From contig JALXCZ010000007.1 of the NCBI GenBank assembly GCA_026990595.1, forward strand, positions 19,433 through 83,432: 64,000 nucleotides of DNA, read 5' to 3'. A program made the translations under genes and the position numbers. The notes beneath the pieces were generated by a model. It had not been told where the DNA came from and ran no database searches. It worked only from the letters and a program-made list of their open reading frames with translations. Position 1 is the stretch's first letter. Each line of letters opens with the position of its first letter. The DNA comes from Sulfurovum sp. (GTDB lineage Bacteria; Campylobacterota; Campylobacteria; Campylobacterales; Sulfurovaceae). Of this stretch, positions 8,120-16,690 are shown one piece after another.

Positions 8120-10204
8120 TCATCTGTCTGATGTTCCCCAAAGTAAAATAAAAATAGCCCCTATTCCTACAGTGATCACAAGCCCTATGGAATGAAGCGC
8201 AACGGTATGACTGAATATCAGCACCCCAAATCCTGCCAATGTACTCAAGAGTGCATATTTAATAGCTGTTCTGGTCTCTGTCTGTGTTGTAGTCCTGTGC
8301 ATATAGACACCGTAATCTATGCCTATCGCTATAAGTATGATCATCGCAAACAGATGCATAATATTGATCTTTCCAAAAAATGTAATACAAAAGAGTACCA
8401 CACTTAACGGAAAAATAATATAGACCAAAGGGTACAAAATATGAATACCGCTGACAAAAACAAGCATCATAACAATAAAAACAATAGAAACTGTCATGAA
8501 TTTTACTATCGTCTGCTTAGAGTTCTGCATATCCTGTGATAAATGCTTTGCAATATCCAGTATTTCAACCCCCTCCATTTTAGCCACTGTTTCATTTTTA
8601 GGAATAAACACTGCTGTGTAGTAGCTGCTGTTCTCTTTGACTATTTTAAAGCCCATATCATCAAAAGCATGCATTCTGTCACAGTTCATATTTTCCAACC
8701 CTGCATAAAGATGTTCAAAGACATTGGTAAAACCGATTTTCTTTGCCTGGGTTCGTATGGTCTCTCTGACCTTTTCAAAATCATACATTTTAAGCTGATG
8801 CAAACGCGCTTCACATTTACCTCTGCTGAAAAGAAATTTTCCAATGCCCTGCATATCCGGATACATTTTCTCAACCTTCTCATACTTTTCCAACAACAAC
8901 TCCTGTGTGCTGGCATGCAGTAATACAGTCTGATAGTTGCTTTGCATCAGTCCTTCTCTAAATTGTTGTGACAATGCCAAAAGTTTCTCATTTTTATAGT
9001 CAAGATTTCGAAGATCATCATCAAATTTCAAATGTGTATAGCTATAGCCAAACAGTACAAAGGAAATAAAAAGCACATAGAGTGGGTTCACTTTTTTGAA
9101 AGTATGTTTACTCTGACCTAACTTTGGTTTTTCTATCTCCAGGTAGCTAAATACCCAGCTAAACAATATATAAGCGACCAACAAAGAGACTGCAGAAAAA
9201 AATGCAAGTTCATAAAAAAGCCTGATAGAGATAAAACTAAAGATCACAAAAACACCAAATGTCGTTAAAAATCCAAAAAATACCCTCTTTTGTTTTATGA
9301 ACCCTTTTGTAGCAAAATCTCCATGAAAATAGTAATGGAACATATAGTCAATAGAGATAGTTGTAATACTGATACCAAAAGCAAGTACCATGATATTGAC
9401 ACTGCCAAAAATGTAAGCACTTGCAATGATAGCAGCAAGTACAGAACTTCCTATCGCAATGATGGTGTGAAACAGAAGTCTGTAGTTCCTTAACATGAAA
9501 AAGTAAAGAAGTAACAGCAGCACAGTAGCCAGTGTAATGATCTTTTGCGTATCACTGCGTATATAGGAGGAGTTTTCAACCAAAAAGAAAAAAGGTGCAT
9601 AGACAAGCAGATCTTTATGATCTTTTAAAAGTGTATTTACTTTAGTATAAAGTTGTTTTGCTTCTGCTGCAGAAGATGTATCGACAGATACACTTGCTTT
9701 TAAGACATAGCCGTAATTTTTCAGTTTTAAATACGCATGATCTTCACCGGCTTTAACCGAAAAAATCCCCAGAGGATCATTGGTATCTAATGGCATATAT
9801 ATAAATGCCTCTTGCAGTGCAGTATAGGCTCTCTGTAACCTATAATGTATCTCCTGTGTAGAAAGTTTCGTATCATTGAAATCGGCAAGAAGGTAATAGT
9901 TCTTTTTATAATACTCCCTAAGCTCTTTTGAGGGAGACACAGAGAGTTGTACTTTCGAGATACCTTCTACTTTTTGAAGTTTATCAGCTATGCTTCGAAG
10001 TGCTTTCAGCGATTCATCACTGAAACCCTTTTTAGCAACATATATGTTATTCGAGAGTCCCAGTTTGGAAGTGACATTCAGAAGCGTTGTGCTCTCTTTT
10101 GAAAAAAAGACTTCTAAGAAATTGGTAGAAAATTTTATCTGTGAAGAGAAGATCAAAAAGATCACAGACAAAATAAAGAAAATAAAGAGATTTAAATGCT
10201 TCAT
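8120..10204 (-). CDS. MMPL/RND-family exporter (COG4258-like)
   Basis: A 694-aa inner-membrane protein with one N-terminal helix, a periplasmic loop of about 170 residues, a block of five to six helices, a second periplasmic loop, and a second helix block. Within the blocks are GISITTISIDYMFHYYF (about 272-288) and IAIGIDYGVYMHRTTT (about 630-645), the GxSxDY-like motifs of proton-driven MMPL exporters. Aryl-polyene clusters carry a similar exporter (ApeM). It overlaps the LolA-like gene by 4 bp. It probably moves the lipidic pigment from the inner membrane toward the outer membrane. Confidence 0.85.
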   Translation of the reverse strand: MKHLNLFIFFILSVIFLIFSSQIKFSTNFLEVFFSKESTTLLNVTSKLGLSNNIYVAKKGFSDESLKALRSIADKLQKVEGISKVQLSVSPSKELREYYKKNYYLLADFNDTKLSTQEIHYRLQRAYTALQEAFIYMPLDTNDPLGIFSVKAGEDHAYLKLKNYGYVLKASVSVDTSSAAEAKQLYTKVNTLLKDHKDLLVYAPFFFLVENSSYIRSDTQKIITLATVLLLLLYFFMLRNYRLLFHTIIAIGSSVLAAIIASAYIFGSVNIMVLAFGISITTISIDYMFHYYFHGDFATKGFIKQKRVFFGFLTTFGVFVIFSFISIRLFYELAFFSAVSLLVAYILFSWVFSYLEIEKPKLGQSKHTFKKVNPLYVLFISFVLFGYSYTHLKFDDDLRNLDYKNEKLLALSQQFREGLMQSNYQTVLLHASTQELLLEKYEKVEKMYPDMQGIGKFLFSRGKCEARLHQLKMYDFEKVRETIRTQAKKIGFTNVFEHLYAGLENMNCDRMHAFDDMGFKIVKENSSYYTAVFIPKNETVAKMEGVEILDIAKHLSQDMQNSKQTIVKFMTVSIVFIVMMLVFVSGIHILYPLVYIIFPLSVVLFCITFFGKINIMHLFAMIILIAIGIDYGVYMHRTTTQTETRTAIKYALLSTLAGFGVLIFSHTVALHSIGLVITVGIGAIFILLWGTSDR

Positions 10205-10677
10205 CTCTTCACAATTTCAAGGGTGTCACCATTGTTCATAAAGAGTTTAAAGCTTTTTACTTTTGTACCTTGTGTTTCTACTTCCGCTTTGGGCAGCATT
10301 CGTTTCAAGTCACCTTTAAATGTTAAAATATATCTTTCACCTTCTTTTTTAACATCAAAATCTTTATTCTCTTTTATCTCGTTATATTGACCCAATCGTA
10401 TCATAATATCTATGAACGCTTTCGTATGGGAGAGGGCTTTACCTTTGAGGTAGTACTTCTTCCCGGAACTGCCCTCTATACTTATGTTATTATCCGCTTT
10501 AACGATCTGTTTGTATCGTGGATGACTGTAGGTGATCGTAGCTTTTTCTTTTGTATAGGTAATATTTCCTACTTTATGGAATGTATTCCCCAGTGCAAAA
10601 ACAAATTTATTTTCATCAAAATCATAAGAATTTGCAAAAATAAATGTCGTAAAAACCAATATTAAGAGAGATCGCAT
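10201..10677 (-). CDS. LolA-like periplasmic carrier protein
   Basis: A 158-aa protein with a short signal peptide (residues 1-15, ending near IFANS) and a predominantly beta fold reminiscent of LolA/LolB (alternating strands such as YTKEKATITYSHPRYKQIVK and RYILTFKGDLKRMLPKAEVE). Aryl-polyene clusters contain a LolA-like component thought to ferry the hydrophobic product through the periplasm. It overlaps the MMPL exporter by 4 bp and the acyltransferase by 16 bp, supporting a shared function. The fold is assigned from pattern and context, so certainty is moderate. Confidence 0.68.
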   Translation of the reverse strand: MRSLLILVFTTFIFANSYDFDENKFVFALGNTFHKVGNITYTKEKATITYSHPRYKQIVKADNNISIEGSSGKKYYLKGKALSHTKAFIDIMIRLGQYNEIKENKDFDVKKEGERYILTFKGDLKRMLPKAEVETQGTKVKSFKLFMNNGDTLEIVKR

Positions 10678-11402
10678 AATGTGTCCTTTTGTTCTTGCAT
10701 TATTTTTTGTATATATTTCATCAATGCTATATCACTGTCAAATTCCTGAGGATAAACAGGTCTCAGAATTTTTACATGTACCACAGTTTTTTTGTTTGTT
10801 CTAAAACAGAAACTCTTTCTAGGCAGGATTTGTGTCAATCCTTCTATGACTACAGGAACAATAGGTTTTTCTGTCTTTACGGACAACCTGAAAGCACCTC
10901 TTTTAAAAGGCTCAAGGTCTCTTCCTGTATGTCGTGTACCTTCCGGGAAAAATATAATATTATTATTATTTACCAACATATCTTCGAACTCTTGGTATAT
11001 TTTACTCACTTCGTCTATACTTTTCCCTGCAAAATATCTCACACCAACAAGATTGGAAATGAATGCCACAAACGGTACGGCACCCAAATTCACCTTGGCA
11101 ACAATGAGATGTTTTTTGATCAGCAGACTAAGTATAGGGTAATCCAAAATAGACTGGTGTGTAGAGAGGTAGATCGCACTTTCGGGAAGATCTTTTTGAA
11201 GATCGAACTGGAGTTTGATCTTAGGTACCAGAAAGAAAAAAATTCTATTACTCAGAGCAAACCCTTTTTGAAAAAAATATTCAGGCTCTTTTAAAAACGG
11301 CTTTATCAGCACATAAATAACAACAGCAACAGGCAGAGAAATTACTATCAGTCCAAAAAAGAGAAGATGTGAAAAACTACCTATAATACATTTTAACAGC
11401 AT
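10662..11402 (-). CDS. Lysophospholipid acyltransferase family protein (PlsC-like)
   Basis: 1-acyl-glycerophosphate acyltransferase-fold enzyme of 246 aa. The catalytic HxxxxD motif is HQSILD, and the substrate-binding motif FFPEGTRHTGRD lies about 65 residues later. There is an N-terminal membrane helix at residues 8-35. The ATG at 11402 is preferred: a start at 11492 would overlap the upstream gene by more than 100 bp. Acyltransferases of this type occur in aryl-polyene and flexirubin clusters and may add a fatty acid or lipid anchor to the pigment, but the acceptor is not evident. Confidence 0.85.
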   Translation of the reverse strand: MLLKCIIGSFSHLLFFGLIVISLPVAVVIYVLIKPFLKEPEYFFQKGFALSNRIFFFLVPKIKLQFDLQKDLPESAIYLSTHQSILDYPILSLLIKKHLIVAKVNLGAVPFVAFISNLVGVRYFAGKSIDEVSKIYQEFEDMLVNNNNIIFFPEGTRHTGRDLEPFKRGAFRLSVKTEKPIVPVVIEGLTQILPRKSFCFRTNKKTVVHVKILRPVYPQEFDSDIALMKYIQKIMQEQKDTLCDLS

Positions 11403-11922
11403 AGAGTTTCCCATAAATAATTTGTGCAAGTAAAGATACAAAAAACAGAATGTACCAACCAATAGAAGTATAGAATGCCCATAACAGATCATCTCCGTAA
11501 TAGATCACAAAGATCTGTATCAAAGTATTGATCAAAGTAACCCATGCCCAATAACCATCACCATTTTTGACAAATGCCTCTTCAGCCTCTGTAAGTTTCT
11601 TTTTGTAAAATTGTTTTGTAAATCCCCATATCATATGTTTTTTAGTCAGTGTCGCATCTACAAAGAGTGCAAAGAAGATAATAGAGAGTGTCACAGGTAC
11701 AAATTTAACCACAGAAAAAGAAGAGTAATAATAGGCTATACTCAATGCTATAAGATAGATAGTAGGCATCAACATATCTCTGAGGGTCTCTTTTTTATAA
11801 TGCATATAGATAAAAAATATCACAGCAACAAACAGATAAAAGGTAACGACTAAATTGAATTCAAAATAGTGCAACAGTATGACAAATACAGGAGCAAAAA
11901 GTATAGAAAACAAATTGGTCAT
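11377..11922 (-). CDS. Membrane protein of aryl-polyene clusters (COG4648-like)
   Basis: A 181-aa integral membrane protein with about five to six hydrophobic segments. A charged central part (TKQFYKKKLTEAEEAFVKNG) is flanked by helices and followed by YWAWVTLINTLIQIF. Layout and position resemble the COG4648 membrane protein found beside the acyltransferase and exporter genes of aryl-polyene clusters. It lies 6 bp after the reductase gene, and its end overlaps the acyltransferase start by 26 bp. The biochemical role is unknown. Confidence 0.65.
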   Translation of the reverse strand: MTNLFSILFAPVFVILLHYFEFNLVVTFYLFVAVIFFIYMHYKKETLRDMLMPTIYLIALSIAYYYSSFSVVKFVPVTLSIIFFALFVDATLTKKHMIWGFTKQFYKKKLTEAEEAFVKNGDGYWAWVTLINTLIQIFVIYYGDDLLWAFYTSIGWYILFFVSLLAQIIYGKLYAVKMYYR

Positions 11923-11928
11923 ATTCTG

Positions 11929-12621
11929 TTACCTTACTAATCCGCCACTGATATTGAGTACCTCACCCGTAATATAAGACGCCTTATCTGCCAAAAAGAA
12001 AACAGACTCTGCCACCTCTTCAGGTCTGCCTATCCGTTTAAGTGGAATTGTTTTTTTCATCTCTTTAAGATCTAGTGCTTCTGTCATTTCAGACTCTATC
12101 AACCCTGGGGCAACAGCATTTACTCTTATTTTATAACGTGCAACTTCTGCAGAAAGCGCCTTGGTAAATGCTATTATTGCTCCTTTGGCAGCAGAATAGT
12201 TTGTTTGTCCCGGATTTCCTACAATGCCAGAGATAGAAGCAACATTAACAATGGATCCTTTTTTATTTCGGATCATATTTTTAAGTACTGCTTTGGTGAC
12301 ATAATACGTTCCGTTTACTGAAGTATCTATCACACTTTCCCACTCTTCATTACTCATAAAAAAGAAAAGATTGTCTTTGGTCATTCCTGCATTATTGACT
12401 AGAACATCCAACTCAAGATCCTGTAGCTTTTGTAAGACATCTTCTCTGTTGGTAATATCAAATCCGATGATCCGGGAATGCTCCAACGCTTCATGTAATG
12501 CTTGTGCTTTTGTTTCCTGACTCCTATAGTGCAGATAGACAAAATATCCGTTATTATGAAAATATCTGGCACAGGCTTCCCCTATAGCTCCGGTTGCTCC
12601 TGTGATCAAAACTTTATTCAT
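11929..12621 (-). CDS. 3-ketoacyl-ACP reductase (FabG/ApeQ-like SDR)
   Basis: Classical short-chain dehydrogenase of 230 aa. NAD(P)-binding TGATGAIG is at residues 7-14, NNAG at about 93-96, catalytic serine in NVASISGIVG, YSAAKGA holds the YxxxK pair, and SGG is near the C-terminus. It is predicted to reduce the 3-keto group after each condensation, giving the substrate for the ApeI/ApeP-type dehydratases. It overlaps the ammonia-lyase gene by 4 bp. Confidence 0.9.
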   Translation of the reverse strand: MNKVLITGATGAIGEACARYFHNNGYFVYLHYRSQETKAQALHEALEHSRIIGFDITNREDVLQKLQDLELDVLVNNAGMTKDNLFFFMSNEEWESVIDTSVNGTYYVTKAVLKNMIRNKKGSIVNVASISGIVGNPGQTNYSAAKGAIIAFTKALSAEVARYKIRVNAVAPGLIESEMTEALDLKEMKKTIPLKRIGRPEEVAESVFFLADKASYITGEVLNISGGLVR

Positions 12622-14132
12622 GCCAATTCACCTTTAAGCAATAGTGTATTCACTGCCTGAATATCCAGGTCTGTTCTTCGATCTTCTACCAACACATCCA
12701 CCACTTCTCTAATACGTGAATAATTCTGTTTTAAATAGTCTGAACATTGATCAACCCCTCTAATATCAGCAGCCTGTGCCATACCAATAAATGCTATACT
12801 AAGCATATTGGCTAGATCAGGAAGCTGTTTGGCAAAGTTCAATGCGGCCGTCGTTCCCATACTTACTTTATCTTGATTAAGTGATTCTGTAGGACGTGAA
12901 TGCAGCGATGCAGCCGTTGTATTCATAATCACATCCGCTGCCAATGAGCTGAGTGTTACCTGAATCAGTTTAAGACCATGGTGTGTAGATTTTTCATTGA
13001 TCTTTAGACTCTCACCTAAACCTTTATTAAATTTATGGTCTATCAGAAGTGCAAATTCCTTATCAAGAAGATCTGCTACATTTCCGGCACAAACTCTCAT
13101 ACTGTCCATCGCCTGTGCAATGTATCCGCCGTAAAAATTACCTGAAGTATAAATTTTCTGATTCACATGATCAATGAGAGGGTTGTCATTCACACCGTTT
13201 ATCTCTGTCTGTATCCATTTTTTAGCTACTTCCAGAGAATCACGTACGACCCCTAAAACTTGTGGTGCACAACGAATGGAATATCTATCTTGGATATTCT
13301 GCTCTTTTTCCAAATGAAAATTTTCATATCTGCTAAATGCCTGATGTGTCAGTTTTGAATTTTGACATTTTGCAAAAATATTGGCTGCACTCTTCATCTG
13401 TCCATCAAATGGTTTACTTTCATGTACAAATGGTTCCAATGGCGTTGTATCACAAAGTAGAAGTTCAAAGACGGAGGCGACAAAACTCTCCATACTTTCA
13501 AGCAGAAGTTCAAATTTCTGTATGGCATCTATGGCAATAGCACTCATCGCTGCTGTTCCATTGATGACACCCAATGCCTCTTTTGCTTTGAAAACATAAG
13601 GTTCTATACCTAACTCTTGATAGACATCCGCTGTATTTCTCTCTTCACCTTTATAGATGACTTCCCGCTCACCTGCTATCACTGCTGCAATATAAGACAA
13701 AGGAGCCAGATCACCACTGGCACCGACTGATCCCTGTGATGGGATAAGTGGATAGATCTCATTTTCAATCAGTATTTCAAACCTTTTTAAAAGGTTGTAA
13801 CTTACGCCGCTTTTACCTTTACTGAGACTTATCAATCGTATTGTAAGCATGATCTTCACAACATTGGCACTCAAATACTTACCTACACCCACACCGCAAA
13901 AGCGATAAAGATTTTTTTGAAGCTCTTCTGCCTCTTCAAATGCAGCATAATTGCTTCCAGCTTCTCCATATCCTGTTGTAATACCATAGATAGGTCTTCC
14001 ATCACGTATTTGATCAAGTAAGAACTGGTGTCCTTCATTAATAAAATCAATAAACTTTTGATCACTGCTCAGTCTTATTTTTTCATTATGCGTAAATTTT
14101 TCATAACTTGCAACACTGTTATCTATTATCAT
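12618..14132 (-). CDS. Aromatic amino-acid ammonia-lyase (HAL/PAL/TAL family)
   Basis: MIO-containing lyase of 504 aa. The prosthetic-group triad Ala-Ser-Gly is at residues 138-140 in GSVGASGDLAPLSYIA. Other family motifs are YGITTGYGE (48-56), INGTAAMSA, YSIRCAPQVLG and NDNPLID. In flexirubin pathways such an enzyme makes the aryl starter (4-coumarate from tyrosine). Here the selectivity loop reads LQKNLYRFCGVGVG: Arg77-Phe78-Cys79 lie where HALs and tyrosine lyases have His and plant PALs have Phe-Leu, so phenylalanine may be the substrate. It lies between the KS-like gene and the reductase, overlapping the latter by 4 bp. Confidence 0.88.
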   Translation of the reverse strand: MIIDNSVASYEKFTHNEKIRLSSDQKFIDFINEGHQFLLDQIRDGRPIYGITTGYGEAGSNYAAFEEAEELQKNLYRFCGVGVGKYLSANVVKIMLTIRLISLSKGKSGVSYNLLKRFEILIENEIYPLIPSQGSVGASGDLAPLSYIAAVIAGEREVIYKGEERNTADVYQELGIEPYVFKAKEALGVINGTAAMSAIAIDAIQKFELLLESMESFVASVFELLLCDTTPLEPFVHESKPFDGQMKSAANIFAKCQNSKLTHQAFSRYENFHLEKEQNIQDRYSIRCAPQVLGVVRDSLEVAKKWIQTEINGVNDNPLIDHVNQKIYTSGNFYGGYIAQAMDSMRVCAGNVADLLDKEFALLIDHKFNKGLGESLKINEKSTHHGLKLIQVTLSSLAADVIMNTTAASLHSRPTESLNQDKVSMGTTAALNFAKQLPDLANMLSIAFIGMAQAADIRGVDQCSDYLKQNYSRIREVVDVLVEDRRTDLDIQAVNTLLLKGELA

Positions 14133-14153
14133 TTTTTCTATTTTCCCCTAAAA

Positions 14154-14801
14154 TTAAAGTTCAACCAGGATTTTTTCTGTTCCCTGTTCATGCATCATGA
14201 CTACACACATAAGATCTTGCAAAGAGTCTATTACACCCGGAATACCTATATCTTCCAACTCTTTTGCATCCTCTGTGTTTTGGGCTATTTCCAACACAAT
14301 TGCTGCACCTGCTTCAAGATACTCTGTGCACCTGTTTATCTCATCTATATTTTTAATATTGATACACTCTATAGCCACACAAAAAATCTTTTCTCCGGAG
14401 ACCAGTGCCTGTAATGCCGCAGTTTTGAGTGTATCCAAGGATGTTTTCATTCCTGAAGAGACTGTAATAATCTCATCTTGATCTTTATGAATAAGTGAAA
14501 AATACGATGGTGCTGTATTGTAGACACTGTTTTGAAAAGAGATGGGTGAGGGTAACTCTTTCATTAAAACAGAATTTGCAATATTGGCAGTCTCTTCAAG
14601 TTCACTGTAACAACTGCCATAAACTACTTTACCATTGTTTGCAGCACATTTGTCAGCCAAATAAAGCATCACTTTGGCATTTCGTGTCAAACGGCGACGT
14701 ACCATCATATTAGGTACGATTCTTTTTTCTTCCAGATCTTCCAGTTTAACAGGAGCATATACTTTTGCTGAAGCTGTGATCTTGATCGCTACTTTTTTCA
14801 T
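14154..14801 (-). CDS. Ketosynthase-like protein lacking the active-site Cys (Ketoacyl-synt_2 type)
   Basis: A 215-aa protein resembling only the N-terminal half of a beta-ketoacyl synthase. RRRLTRNAKVMLYLADKC and VVYGSCYSELEETANI match the conserved start of this short family. At the nucleophile-elbow position there is VSSGMKTSL instead of an ACTSS-type motif, so it cannot form an acyl-thioester. It may be a chain-length-factor-like partner of the intact ketosynthase encoded immediately upstream (0-bp gap). In E. coli the Cys-less ApeC pairs with ApeO; whether this is the counterpart needs alignment. Confidence 0.7.
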   Translation of the reverse strand: MKKVAIKITASAKVYAPVKLEDLEEKRIVPNMMVRRRLTRNAKVMLYLADKCAANNGKVVYGSCYSELEETANIANSVLMKELPSPISFQNSVYNTAPSYFSLIHKDQDEIITVSSGMKTSLDTLKTAALQALVSGEKIFCVAIECINIKNIDEINRCTEYLEAGAAIVLEIAQNTEDAKELEDIGIPGVIDSLQDLMCVVMMHEQGTEKILVEL

Positions 14802-15890
14802 CTAAACTCCCAAAACAATAGAGGTATTATTCCCGCCAAAAGCAAAAGAGTTGCTCATCACATTTTGAATATCCGTTTCGATACTTTGAAGAGGTACATT
14901 AATATTTTGATTTTCAAGCTCTTTTAAGCCTGTTTGAGGCGGAATCATAGAGCGTTTTAACACTTCACATGAGACAATCGCTTCTACTGCTCCCGCTGCA
15001 CCCAGAGTATGCCCAGTGATCGCCTTGGTTGAGCTCACATAAACACTTTTACCAAAAAGCTTTTCAATGGCCAAAGATTCAACCCTGTCGTTGGCAAGCG
15101 TCGCAGTACCATGTGCATTGATATAATCAATTTCATCTGTTTCAAGACCAGCATCAGCCATAGCATTTTTCATGGAGGCAATAGCTCCCCCTGCCTCAGG
15201 GTCAGGGTTGGTCATATGGTAAGCATCACTGCTTGCACCTGCCCCTTTAAGTTCTATCGAGCTATCCTGTTTTACATTTTGTATCAAAAGTGCACTCACC
15301 GCTTCAGCAACATTCATACCGTTTCTATGTGTATCAAAAGGAGTACATCTTTTATCAGACAATACACCTAATGCATAAAAACCCAGTACAGTTGAATAAC
15401 ATAACCCGTCTACTCCCATAACTAAAATATTGTCGTAGGCCTCTACCTCTATGAGGCGCTTTGCTAACAACAGAGCATTTGCACTTGAAGTACATGCTGT
15501 TGAGAGTGCCCTTGTATCATAAAAATGAAATTTTTTCATAAGATGATCAGTCAGTGCATTCATAGAGTATCTATTTGAATCTATATTTTTAAAACTTTTT
15601 TCACTGTAGAAAATCTGTTCACACTCTTGCATTCCACCCACAGATGAACCTAAAATAAGTAAAGTATTATGAAAATTTTCAAGATTTGAATTTTTGAGTA
15701 CTTTTGCTGTCACTTCATCCATCGCAGTGAAAATATTTTCATATTCCATTTTTCCCAAACCTGCTGATGCATCTTCAATGTAAGAATTGTCGATCACAAG
15801 TGCGGATTCTTTACTATAGATAGCTTCCATTAAACTTTTTGTATCTCCTGCATCACATAACAATTCATACGTGTTGATATAGGCATTCAT
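14802..15890 (-). CDS. Beta-ketoacyl-ACP synthase (FabF-like), active
   Basis: Condensing enzyme of 362 aa with the full catalytic set: Cys133 in STACTSSANA, His260 in NAHGTAT, Lys289 in SSTKAITGH and His294. It is slightly shorter than FabF (about 410 aa), with a reduced N-terminus. It is predicted to elongate the polyene chain with malonyl-ACP. The start overlaps the upstream Cys-less KS gene by 4 bp and the end abuts the 215-aa KS-like gene, so the intact and degenerate proteins are probably made together as a heterodimer. Confidence 0.88.
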   Translation of the reverse strand: MNAYINTYELLCDAGDTKSLMEAIYSKESALVIDNSYIEDASAGLGKMEYENIFTAMDEVTAKVLKNSNLENFHNTLLILGSSVGGMQECEQIFYSEKSFKNIDSNRYSMNALTDHLMKKFHFYDTRALSTACTSSANALLLAKRLIEVEAYDNILVMGVDGLCYSTVLGFYALGVLSDKRCTPFDTHRNGMNVAEAVSALLIQNVKQDSSIELKGAGASSDAYHMTNPDPEAGGAIASMKNAMADAGLETDEIDYINAHGTATLANDRVESLAIEKLFGKSVYVSSTKAITGHTLGAAGAVEAIVSCEVLKRSMIPPQTGLKELENQNINVPLQSIETDIQNVMSNSFAFGGNNTSIVLGV

Positions 15891-16690
15891 CTCAAACTCT
15901 TTACTTTTAATATTTTATATTTTTCTTCAAAACAATCTATATAGACCATATCTTCATTTTTTTTCATCGCATCATTTAAAGCGTAACTGGCCATGGTTTC
16001 GAAAAGTTTTGGCTCTTTAGACTTCTCTAATTCCATACATCGTACAGAGGTTAAAATATTTCTGTTCTCTTCTTTTAAGATGGCATTTATTTCATCTAAA
16101 TTGTATGTTCTTATATCAAACTCCACTTCTGCTACGGCATCCCTGGCATCAAGTGAAAATTTTTGATAATTCACACTGCTGATGACCTCTATCTCCTCAT
16201 TCACTCCCAAAACCCTCTTACTAACTTCTGTAGGGTTGCTCGTTAGATCTATAGCACATAGTATAGCATCTTTTTGGCTATTCTTTATTGATGCATACAA
16301 TGAAATAAGTGAATTTATATAAGTAAAATGATCTGAAATTTGAAATATATTTTTACCACTTATATTCAATGATTTAGCAATATAATAACTTGTAGTATTT
16401 CCCAAGAGGTTAATAAAATCAAATAGTTTGACAGCCTGTTTTTCCTTATTGACATAGGTATTGGTACGCTGTACTACATCTACATCCCCGTAACCACTTG
16501 TGACATAAAGCTCATCATCTGCATGGATCACTGTTTTTTCTTTTAACAATTGAGCTCCATAGAGTGCCAAATGAATGAAATCATCCTGTCTTCTTGTATC
16601 AAGCTGATACTTCTGCTTTAAAACTTTTTTAATATCTACAGCTTCTTGGTCACTGCGATAGCTGCTATAGTTTTTAACATACATTTTCAT
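15887..16690 (-). CDS. Degenerate ketosynthase / chain-length-factor-like protein
   Basis: A 267-aa protein with weak thiolase-fold resemblance. The region IFQISDHFTYINSLI (about residues 115-129) aligns with the ACTSS nucleophile elbow of its neighbours, but the cysteine is replaced (His121 or an adjacent residue), and the two active-site histidines and the lysine of the C-terminal half are not found. It is bracketed by two intact ketosynthase genes with 4-bp overlaps on both sides. By analogy with type II PKS chain-length factors it may shape the product length; no catalytic role of its own is likely. Confidence 0.6.
   Translation of the reverse strand: MKMYVKNYSSYRSDQEAVDIKKVLKQKYQLDTRRQDDFIHLALYGAQLLKEKTVIHADDELYVTSGYGDVDVVQRTNTYVNKEKQAVKLFDFINLLGNTTSYYIAKSLNISGKNIFQISDHFTYINSLISLYASIKNSQKDAILCAIDLTSNPTEVSKRVLGVNEEIEVISSVNYQKFSLDARDAVAEVEFDIRTYNLDEINAILKEENRNILTSVRCMELEKSKEPKLFETMASYALNDAMKKNEDMVYIDCFEEKYKILKVKSLR

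Noticed and set aside
10689..11294. Plus-strand 201-codon open frame opposite the acyltransferase gene
   Set aside because: Composition is that of an antisense shadow (rich in Tyr/Phe/Cys/His), and the minus-strand protein has the HxxxxD and PEGTR motifs.
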